The translations under genes were made by a program, and so were the position numbers. A stretch of DNA of 5,082 bases from an uncultured Clostridia bacterium (GTDB taxonomy: Bacteria > Bacillota > Clostridia > Oscillospirales > CAG-272): NCBI GenBank assembly GCA_937893945.1, contig CALCTA010000120.1, positions 1 to 5,082 on the forward strand. Direction: 5' to 3'. The notes under the pieces are model-generated. The model did no database searches and was not told where the DNA came from. It was given only the letters and a program-made list of their open reading frames with translations. Shown here piece by piece: positions 1 to 5,082 of the stretch; the stretch's first letter is position 1; the number at the start of each line of letters is the position of its first letter.

Positions 1-43
1 GCTTTCTTTTTTACACCTTATTTTCGGTGTTTGTAACTACTCA

Positions 44-123
44 TCCACCGCAAGCCGTCCCCTTGACGTTTGCAACGCAAACTCAACAGTCGCTTGCGAC
101 AAGATTCCTTCACAAGGGAAGGC
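44..123. repeat. cluster of short hairpins in intergenic DNA
   Basis: Three small inverted repeats lie in a row. GTTTGC (68-73) pairs with GCAAAC (77-82) around a 3-base loop. GTCGC (89-93) pairs with GCGAC (96-100) around TT. CCTTC (107-111) pairs with GAAGG (118-122). None of the reading frames here looks like a real protein. The arrangement resembles the degenerate palindromic intergenic repeats that are common in gut Clostridia, but that resemblance is from memory and was not tested by a search. Confidence 0.5.
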
Positions 124-150
124 TTTTGGTAACATTGCGCTAAGCAAGGT

Positions 151-169
151 GGGAGGATGATATCCTCCC
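151..169. repeat. perfect 8-bp inverted repeat
   Basis: GGGAGGAT (151-158) and ATCCTCCC (162-169) are exact reverse complements separated by GAT. The stem is GC-rich, but no T-run follows on the + strand (the next bases are CTACAG), so it is not a standard intrinsic terminator. It is best read as a palindromic intergenic repeat unit in the gene-free leader. Confidence 0.6.
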
Positions 170-207
170 CTACAGATGAAATTTAAAACAACAATTAAAC
201 CTTGTAG

Positions 208-229
208 GGACCGGCGTCCCCGACGGTCC
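208..229. repeat. 6-bp inverted repeat with possible inner stem
   Basis: GGACCG (208-213) pairs with CGGTCC (224-229). Inside the 10-base loop, C215-G222 and G216-C221 can pair further after one mismatch. It lies about 80 bases upstream of the first gene and has no following T-run. It is probably another unit of the palindrome cluster; a role in the mRNA leader of the first gene cannot be excluded. Confidence 0.45.
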
Positions 230-258
230 GCGCGAAACGCAAAGAAATTTTTATAAAC

Positions 259-278
259 GGCGGCAGCAAGCCACCGCC
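259..278. repeat. GGCGG/CCGCC inverted repeat before the first gene
   Basis: GGCGG (259-263) and CCGCC (274-278) can form a 5-bp GC stem with a 10-base loop. It ends 14 bases before the ribosome binding site of the glycosyltransferase gene, so if transcribed it would sit in the mRNA leader. It belongs to the same series of short palindromes that fills 44-278. Confidence 0.45.
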
Positions 279-292
279 CTGCGATCAAAATA

Positions 293-300
293 AAAGGAGG
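293..300 (+). promoter_or_regulatory. ribosome binding site that selects the GTG start
   Basis: AAAGGAGG at 293-300 is a near-perfect Shine-Dalgarno sequence. The ATG that directly abuts it (301) is too close to be used and is in a different frame from the glycosyltransferase. The GTG at 308 lies 7 bases downstream, which is ideal spacing, and opens the frame whose first residues form the GT4 N-terminal strand and GGAE loop. No convincing -35/-10 pair was found upstream. Confidence 0.8.
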
Positions 301-307
301 ATGAAAA

Positions 308-1375
308 GTGAAGATATTTCAGGTAATACCCTGCTTTGTCTTTGGCGGAGCGGAGATAATGTGTGAAACTCTGCTTTACGCGCAGAGAGAAGCCGGCCAC
401 GAGGTCGCGGCGGTAAGCCTTTTTGACTATCATTCTCCCATTACCGAGCGTATAGAGAGAGCGGGTATAAAGATATACTATATGGGAAAGCGCCCGGGGC
501 CCGACCTTTCTATGACGGGCAAGCTCAAGCGACTTTTTGCCGCCGAGCGCCCCGATGCTATCCACGTGCATCTCAATGCGGTCAAATACACCGTTCCCGC
601 GGCTCACAAGAACGGTATAAGATGCGTTTACACGGTGCATAATCTCGCCGAGAAGGACGCGAGCGGTATCTCAAGAGAGATGAACCGCCACTTCTTTAAA
701 AAGAAAATGGCAACCCCCGTTGCTCTCAGCGAAAAAATAAAAAAATCGGTAGCCGATACCTACGGACTTGACAGATCCGACATCCCCACAATATTCAACG
801 GAATAGACCTCTCTCGGTGCAACGTCAAGCAGGATTACTCGCTCGGCGAGCGGATAGAGCTGCTTCACGTTGGCAGATTTTTTCCTCAGAAGAACCATAG
901 AGGTCTCATAGACGCCTTCAAAATAATACAAGCAAAGCACCCTGCCGCTACTCTGCGCTTGCTCGGCGACGGCTCTCTCCTTGACGAGACGAAAGCATAC
1001 GCACAAGAGCAAGGCATTGAGGAGAGCGTGATATTCGAGGGGGCGCAAGCGAATGTTTATCCTTATCTTGCGAAGGCTGATATATTCATTCTTCCCTCAC
1101 TCTACGAGGGAATGCCTATAACGCTTATAGAGGCTATGGGAAGCGGACTTCCGATAGTCGCGACGGCGGTAGGCGGAGTGCCTGATATGCTCACGGACGG
1201 CGAGAGCGCAAGACTTACAGAATGCACTCCCGAGGCTGTGGCAGAGGCGGCTCTCGCACTTATTGAGAGTGAAGAGCTTCGCACAGAGCTCGGCAGAGCG
1301 GCGCTTGGCGAGGCGGAACGCTTTTCCGCTAAGATAATGGCAGAGAGATACGTGGAGGTCTATCTGCAAAAATAA
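308..1375 (+). CDS. GT4-family glycosyltransferase (GT-B fold)
   Basis: This is a retaining glycosyltransferase expected to move a sugar from a nucleotide-sugar donor to a lipid-linked or polymer acceptor at the cytoplasmic face of the membrane. The N-terminal acceptor domain (about 1-170) starts with a beta strand and the glycine loop GGAE (13-16), and has a HVH segment (86-88). The C-terminal donor domain (about 180-355) shows HVGRFFPQKNH (187-197), LLGDG (218-222) and the diagnostic EX7E motif in EGMPITLIE (E267 and E275), followed by GLPIVAT and GGVPDML. Its 355 residues are normal for GT4 and both domains are complete. No signal peptide or membrane span is evident. The GTG start is chosen for the strong upstream ribosome binding site. 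The EpsG-like gene starts 17 bases after its stop, so the two are probably co-transcribed. Donor and acceptor sugars cannot be read from the sequence. Confidence 0.94.
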   Translation: MKIFQVIPCFVFGGAEIMCETLLYAQREAGHEVAAVSLFDYHSPITERIERAGIKIYYMGKRPGPDLSMTGKLKRLFAAERPDAIHVHLNAVKYTVPAAHKNGIRCVYTVHNLAEKDASGISREMNRHFFKKKMATPVALSEKIKKSVADTYGLDRSDIPTIFNGIDLSRCNVKQDYSLGERIELLHVGRFFPQKNHRGLIDAFKIIQAKHPAATLRLLGDGSLLDETKAYAQEQGIEESVIFEGAQANVYPYLAKADIFILPSLYEGMPITLIEAMGSGLPIVATAVGGVPDMLTDGESARLTECTPEAVAEAALALIESEELRTELGRAALGEAERFSAKIMAERYVEVYLQK

Positions 1376-1392
1376 AAAATTAGGAAGAAGAT

Positions 1393-2451
1393 ATGGCGAT
1401 ATATTTACTGAATTTTATTTCGATACCCATATATGACCTGCTGATAAAAAATAAAAAGAAGCTTGTATTTATCATAGCTCTGCAGCTGTTTCTTATTCTC
1501 TCGCTCAGAGCGGATACGCTTGGCGTTGACCTTGACAACTACAAGCAGTTTTATGAATTTTACAAAACCCTCTCGTTTGGTGAGATAATACGCGGCTTCC
1601 GTCCTATAGGCGGATCGGCGCACGATTTTGGAGTTGAGTCGGGATACGTTCTGCTCAACTGGGTGATAGGAAAGCTTGGATTCAGCTTCCATTCCTTTCT
1701 CGTGATCTACGCCGCTATATTAATTACGAGCGTATCGGTGTTCATCTACCGTTATTGCGACAACGCGGCTCTCGGCTTTGCGACGTTCGTCTCGCTCGGC
1801 GCGTTCGTATATTCCTTTGGAATACTGCGACAAACGCTCGCTCTTGCGGTCTTTCTGTTCGCGATACCCGCGCTTGAGAAGAGAAGATTCTGGAAGTATC
1901 TTTTGCTCGTGGTGATCGCGGGGCTATTCCATCAGTCGCTGTTTATCGCAATAGCGCTATACTTCGTTGCCAAGCTCAAGGCAAACAAAACACTCTACGC
2001 GCTCTTTATCGGCGCGAGCCTGCTTCTTGTGGTAGCGACCCCTCTGTTTTATAACAAGCTGATATTCCCGATAATAGTAAAGCTCGGCAGGTATTACTAT
2101 CTCAATGATTTTGAGTGGAATAATATGTTCGCGGTTATGCTGGTAATGGCAGTGTTCTTTATGTTCTTCTTCAAGAACAGAGAGCAAGAGGACAATAGCA
2201 TGCAATGCGGATTTCTCATGGCGCTCCCTCTTCAGGCTCTCGCGTTCTATATCCCCGTGTTCTCCCGTCTGGCAAGCGCGGTCTTCTTCAACTTTATCTG
2301 CGTGCTTCTGCCGAACACTATATCCCGACTTGAGACCAAGAGTCAGCGGCTTCAGGCAAACACGGTGGCTTACGCAGGACTTTTCGCATTTTATTTATAC
2401 ACTATGATCGACAGCGTGCTCGTGCCCTACGTTCCGTTCTGGGCGGTATGA
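1393..2451 (+). CDS. EpsG-like polytopic membrane protein, probable polysaccharide polymerase
   Basis: This is a very hydrophobic 352-residue protein with about ten predicted membrane spans (roughly 24-37, 100-118, 125-145, 147-160, 168-192, 198-218, 244-260, 274-290, 292-310 and 325-345). It carries the pattern of the EpsG family: LRADTLGVDLDNY (38-50) after the first strong span, an acidic VESGY (81-85), LRQTLA (145-150), GLFHQSL (177-183) and a late SRL segment (291-293). Members of this family occur in exopolysaccharide and capsule loci and are thought to polymerise lipid-linked repeat units, as Wzy does; direct biochemistry is limited. The ATG start at 1393 follows AGGAAG (1382-1387) at good spacing. 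Its position between a GT4 enzyme and a nucleotidyltransferase fits a polysaccharide operon. The family call is firm; polymerase activity is inferred from context and family. Another Wzy-like or acyltransferase-like membrane role is less likely. Confidence 0.88.
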   Translation: MAIYLLNFISIPIYDLLIKNKKKLVFIIALQLFLILSLRADTLGVDLDNYKQFYEFYKTLSFGEIIRGFRPIGGSAHDFGVESGYVLLNWVIGKLGFSFHSFLVIYAAILITSVSVFIYRYCDNAALGFATFVSLGAFVYSFGILRQTLALAVFLFAIPALEKRRFWKYLLLVVIAGLFHQSLFIAIALYFVAKLKANKTLYALFIGASLLLVVATPLFYNKLIFPIIVKLGRYYYLNDFEWNNMFAVMLVMAVFFMFFFKNREQEDNSMQCGFLMALPLQALAFYIPVFSRLASAVFFNFICVLLPNTISRLETKSQRLQANTVAYAGLFAFYLYTMIDSVLVPYVPFWAV

Positions 2452-2497
2452 CGGCACGGATATAAAAAACAACGGTAGAAAGGAAACGAAGAATAAT

Positions 2498-4300
2498 ATG
2501 CAAGCAATTATTTTGGCGGCAGGAATGGGCAGAAGGCTCAAGGAACTGACACAGAACAACACCAAGTGTATGGTCAAGGTCAACGGCGTAACGCTTATCG
2601 AGCGCCTTCTCTCGCAGCTTGAAAAATATGATCTCTCAAGAATAGTGATAGTAGTCGGCTACGAGGGACAGAAGCTGGTAGATTACATCGCTACTCTCGA
2701 CGTAAAGACACCGATAGTTTATGTTGAGAACCCCATCTACAACAAGACTAACAATATATACTCGCTCGCACTCGCAAAGGACTATCTCTGCGAGCAGGAT
2801 ACACTTCTTTTTGAATCCGATCTCATTTTCGAGGATGCGGTCATAGACGCTATAGTCAGCGATCCTCGCCCCTCGCTCGCGCTCGTTGATAAATACGAGA
2901 GCTGGATGGACGGTACCTGCGTAACGCTTAACGAGCAGGATGAGATAACCTCATTCGTCCCGGGCAAGCACTTTGATTTCAAGCGCATCGACGAGTATTA
3001 TAAGACCGTAAATATTTATAAATTCGACAAGGAATTTTCAAGAACCCACTACGTTCCGTTCCTTGACGCATACTCGAAGGCGATGGGAAATAACGAGTAC
3101 TACGAGCAGGTGCTTCGCATAATCACCATGCTTGACGACCCCGAGATCAAGGCAAAGCGCCTTGACGGTGAGAAGTGGTACGAGATAGACGATATTCAGG
3201 ATCTCGACATCGCCACATCAATGTTCTCGCCTAACGCCGAGGAGAAGGTTGCGCTTCTGCAGAGCCGCTACGGCGGATATTGGCGCTATCCTCAGCTGAT
3301 AGACTTCTGCTACCTCGTGAACCCCTACTTCCCGCCTAAGAGAATGGTGGATGAGCTGAGAGCGAGCTTTGACGTGCTTCTTACTCAGTATCCCTCGGGA
3401 ATGAAGGTAAACTCGCTTCTCGCAGGCAGAAATTTTGACGTTCACGCTGAAAACATAGCGCTCGGTAACGGCGCGGCAGAGCTTATCAAGGCACTTATGG
3501 AAAGACTTGACGGTAAGACGGGATTTATCCGTCCTACCTTTGAGGAGTATCCCAATCGCTATGACAAGAGCAATTCGGTATGCTTCTATCCGAAGAACGA
3601 TAGCTTCTCATACACCGCGGACGACGTAATGGAGTTCTTTGGTGATAAGGAGATAAAGAACCTCGTTATAGTCAATCCTGATAACCCCACGGGTAACTAT
3701 ATTCAGAAGAAGGATCTTCTGAGAATGGTAGCATGGGCAGAGGAGAGGGGAATAAACCTCGTTATAGACGAATCCTTCGTTGACTTTGCCGACGAGCTTG
3801 ATTCCACGCTGATAACTCAGGAGATACTTGACGCGCACAAGGCTCTTTACGTGATGAAGAGCATCTCGAAATCCTACGGTGTGCCCGGACTTCGTCTCGG
3901 TGTGCTTGCATCGGGAGATATAGAGACGATCAACGCTATCAAGAAGGACGTGGCAATATGGAATATCAACTCCTTTGCCGAGTTCTATATGCAGATATAC
4001 GAGAAGTACGCCAAGGATTACGCTAAGGCAATGAAGCTTTTCAGAGCAGAGAGAACTCGCTTTGCGGCAGGGCTTGCAAAGATAGAGGGAATTCGCGTTA
4101 TTCCCTCGCAGGCGAACTATTTTATGCTTGAGCTGACGGGTGGAGTAAGCTCGGCAGAGCTTACAAAGAAGCTCTTGCTCAATCACAACCTGTTCATTAA
4201 GGACCTCTCGGGCAAGACGGGCGGCGAATTTATCCGCATAGCGATCCGCAACAAGCAGGATAATAACAAGCTTCTCGCCGCGCTCAAGGCAGAGCTTTAA
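2498..4300 (+). CDS. bifunctional LicC-like cytidylyltransferase / CobD-HisC-like PLP enzyme
   Basis: Two complete enzymes are joined in 600 residues. Residues 1-245 are a nucleotidyltransferase. They show the nucleotide loop LAAGMGRRL (6-14), K23 in the TK position (usually PK), VNG (28-30), TNNIYSL (84-90), ESDLIF with D108 as likely metal ligand, and YEIDDIQDL (228-236) with a second metal Asp near D231. This pattern matches LicC/PntC-type enzymes, which use CTP to activate phosphocholine or aminoethylphosphonate. Residues 255-600 are a fold-type I PLP enzyme: NPDNPTG (393-399), IDESFVDF (423-430), SISKSYG with Schiff-base K458, PGLRLG (463-468), and R580/R584 near the C terminus. The end (IRIAIRNKQDNNKLLAAL) resembles CobD more than HisC. 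The ATG at 2498 follows AAAGGA (2479-2484) at a rather long 13 bases. The enzyme probably makes an activated amino-phosphate head group for the polymer. The substrate is unknown. Lysine is mostly AAG and asparagine mostly AAC here, more biased than in the glycosyltransferase gene. Confidence 0.93.
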   Translation: MQAIILAAGMGRRLKELTQNNTKCMVKVNGVTLIERLLSQLEKYDLSRIVIVVGYEGQKLVDYIATLDVKTPIVYVENPIYNKTNNIYSLALAKDYLCEQDTLLFESDLIFEDAVIDAIVSDPRPSLALVDKYESWMDGTCVTLNEQDEITSFVPGKHFDFKRIDEYYKTVNIYKFDKEFSRTHYVPFLDAYSKAMGNNEYYEQVLRIITMLDDPEIKAKRLDGEKWYEIDDIQDLDIATSMFSPNAEEKVALLQSRYGGYWRYPQLIDFCYLVNPYFPPKRMVDELRASFDVLLTQYPSGMKVNSLLAGRNFDVHAENIALGNGAAELIKALMERLDGKTGFIRPTFEEYPNRYDKSNSVCFYPKNDSFSYTADDVMEFFGDKEIKNLVIVNPDNPTGNYIQKKDLLRMVAWAEERGINLVIDESFVDFADELDSTLITQEILDAHKALYVMKSISKSYGVPGLRLGVLASGDIETINAIKKDVAIWNINSFAEFYMQIYEKYAKDYAKAMKLFRAERTRFAAGLAKIEGIRVIPSQANYFMLELTGGVSSAELTKKLLLNHNLFIKDLSGKTGGEFIRIAIRNKQDNNKLLAALKAEL

Positions 4301-4323
4301 GAATAATAGATCCGTTTGAGCTG

Positions 4324-4364
4324 AACTGTTCCAAATTGTACTTGCCGTACGATTTGGAGCAGTT
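4324..4364 (+). promoter_or_regulatory. 18-bp RNA hairpin between operon and metallopeptidase gene
   Basis: The arms 4324-4341 and 4347-4364 pair along all 18 positions around the 5-base loop TTGCC. Sixteen pairs are Watson-Crick. The other two (4329/4359 and 4337/4351) are U-G wobbles in + strand RNA but would be A-C mismatches in RNA from the opposite strand, so the structure fits a + strand transcript. It begins 23 bases after the fused-enzyme stop and ends 12 bases before the AGGAG of the next gene. Only a broken T-rich stretch (TTTGCATTTTG, with the first two Ts in the stem) follows. It could be a weak terminator, an mRNA-stabilising or processing stem, or a palindromic repeat element. 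Confidence 0.65.
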
Positions 4365-4387
4365 TGCATTTTGTATAGGAGAGAGAA

Positions 4388-4981
4388 ATGACCGACAGAG
4401 AGGAAGCTTTGAAAATAGAATACGAGCTTATTCGGAGCGACAGGCGGACTCTCTCGCTTCAGATAAAGAACGGAAAGCTGATCATTCGCGCTCCGCGGAG
4501 AATGAGACGCGCGGATATAGATAGCTTTGTTTATTCGCACCGCGAATGGATAGAGGAGCATATGGATATCTGCCGCGAGAGACTTGAGCGCTATCGCGAG
4601 ATAGAGCCGCTTACAAGCGAGGAGATGAAAGAGCTTGCAAAGAGGGCGTACGAGGTGATCCCTGCGCGCGTGGAGCATTTCGCGCGAATCTTAGGTGTTG
4701 ATTACGGAATGATAACAGTCAGAAGTCAGCTGACACGCTGGGGAAGCTGTTCGGCAAAGGGCAATCTCAGCTTTAATTGCCTACTTATGCTTGCGCCGCC
4801 AGAGGTGCTTGACTGTATCGTGGCGCACGAGCTTTGCCACCGAAAAGAGATGAATCACTCAAAGCGATTTTACGAGCATCTCTTTAGAGTGTATCCCGAA
4901 TATCACAAATGGCACACATGGCTCAAGCAGCACGGCGGAGAGCTGATGCAGAGGAATCCAAAGCGGCAAGAGGTTGGTTGA
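4388..4981 (+). CDS. YgjP-type (DUF45, SprT-like) zinc metallopeptidase
   Basis: This is a 197-residue protein of the YgjP-like metallopeptidase family, predicted to be cytoplasmic because no signal peptide or membrane span is seen. The zinc site is HELCH (H147, E148, H151), with H157 in NHSKRF as the likely third ligand. Just before it stand the family's TRWGSC (116-121), CSAKGNLSFN and LAPPEVLDCIVAHE segments. The N-terminal half has the usual beta-rich start (RRTLSLQIKNGKLIIRAP, 19-36) and a charged helical stretch (about 50-70). Length is slightly below the usual 220-240 residues, but all core motifs are present. AGGAGAG (4377-4383) precedes the ATG at a suitable distance. Members are widespread and their protein substrates are poorly known. 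The 87-base gap and hairpin upstream suggest it is not tightly coupled to the polysaccharide genes. Confidence 0.93.
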   Translation: MTDREEALKIEYELIRSDRRTLSLQIKNGKLIIRAPRRMRRADIDSFVYSHREWIEEHMDICRERLERYREIEPLTSEEMKELAKRAYEVIPARVEHFARILGVDYGMITVRSQLTRWGSCSAKGNLSFNCLLMLAPPEVLDCIVAHELCHRKEMNHSKRFYEHLFRVYPEYHKWHTWLKQHGGELMQRNPKRQEVG

Positions 4982-4998
4982 ATGCCAAGCCTTTTGTC

Positions 4999-5033
4999 GC
5001 TTTCTTAAAAGAAAGCCTTCGCGCAAGGTTTTT
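4999..5033 (+). terminator. candidate intrinsic terminator after the metallopeptidase gene
   Basis: A perfect 8-bp palindrome, GCTTTCTT (4999-5006) with AAGAAAGC (5009-5016), starts 17 bases after the stop codon. A second stem can form from AAGCCTT (5013-5019) with AAGGTTT (5025-5031, one G-U pair) around CGCGC, running into a T-run. The two stems share bases 5013-5016, so they cannot both form fully. The stems are AT-rich and the T-run is short, so terminator strength is uncertain. Confidence 0.45.
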
Positions 5034-5082
5034 GCTCAAGCTTTTTTAATAGCACCCCTTGTTAAGTTTTTGCTCAAGCTTT
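5028..5082. repeat. 17-bp direct repeat, 38-base period, cut by window end
   Basis: GTTTTTGCTCAAGCTTT occurs at 5028-5044 and again at 5066-5082, exactly 38 bases apart. The second copy runs into the last base of the window, so neither the true length nor the copy number can be seen. The spacer (5045-5065) contains TTAATAGCACCCCTTGTTAA. No coding frame is evident. It may be the start of a tandem array or a duplicated terminator-like tail. Confidence 0.7.

Noticed and set aside
1..30. GCTTTCTT at the window start, also present at 4999; ACACC/GGTGT hairpin at 13-30
   Set aside because: The shared 8-mer is too short and too low in complexity to claim flanking repeats, and the 5-bp hairpin is not followed by a T-run.
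63..68. TTGACG as a possible -35 promoter box
   Set aside because: No -10-like hexamer sits 16-18 bases downstream, and the site forms part of a palindrome unit.
252..257. TATAAA as a possible -10 box
   Set aside because: The matching -35 region (about 229-234) is GC-rich and unlike TTGACA, so the promoter call is not supported.
37..288. Minus-strand open frame of 83 residues across the leader
   Set aside because: Its translation is made of the palindromic repeat units, has no domain-like pattern, and no good ribosome binding site was seen.
251..640. Minus-strand open frame of 129 residues over the start of the glycosyltransferase
   Set aside because: It overlaps a well-supported gene, has no known motif and is consistent with a shadow frame.
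4336..4524. 62-residue + strand open frame starting inside the hairpin
   Set aside because: Its start lies within the hairpin stem and most of it overlaps the metallopeptidase in another frame. No ribosome binding site precedes it.
3608..4678. 356-residue open frame on the minus strand
   Set aside because: It is antisense to the PLP domain and the start of the metallopeptidase, both of which carry clear family motifs. It crosses the intergenic hairpin and shows no recognisable domain. Biased third positions (AAG, AAC, CTC) explain why the opposite strand stays open.

Overview
The window looks like a piece of a surface-polysaccharide locus from a low-to-mid GC Firmicute, most likely a gut-type member of Clostridia. 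This is inferred from strong AGGAGG-type ribosome binding sites, frequent ATA and AGA codons, the families present and palindrome-rich intergenic DNA. No rRNA or other taxonomic marker is present, so the assignment is tentative.

Layout: 1-300 holds no gene, only a run of short inverted repeats and a strong ribosome binding site. Then come four genes on the + strand: a GT4-type glycosyltransferase (308-1375, GTG start), an EpsG-like multi-membrane polysaccharide polymerase-type protein (1393-2451), a 600-residue two-domain enzyme (2498-4300) and a YgjP-type zinc metallopeptidase (4388-4981). The first three are closely spaced (17 and 46 bases) and look like one transcription unit. The fourth follows an 87-base gap that holds an 18-bp RNA-type hairpin, and it may be regulated separately. 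Bases 4982-5082 hold terminator-like palindromes and a 17-bp direct repeat with a 38-base period that is cut by the window edge.

How the genes may work together: the glycosyltransferase would add a sugar to a lipid-linked repeat unit, and the EpsG-like protein would act at the membrane in polymerisation or export. The fused enzyme joins a LicC-like cytidylyltransferase to a CobD/HisC-like PLP enzyme. It probably makes a CDP- or CMP-activated amino-alcohol phosphate, or an aminophosphonate, for decorating the polymer. The most interesting idea is that the PLP half is a CobD-like decarboxylase of phosphoserine or phosphothreonine, so that one polypeptide would make and activate the head group. 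That is a hypothesis, and no transferase that would use the product is present in the window. The metallopeptidase has no evident link to the polysaccharide genes.
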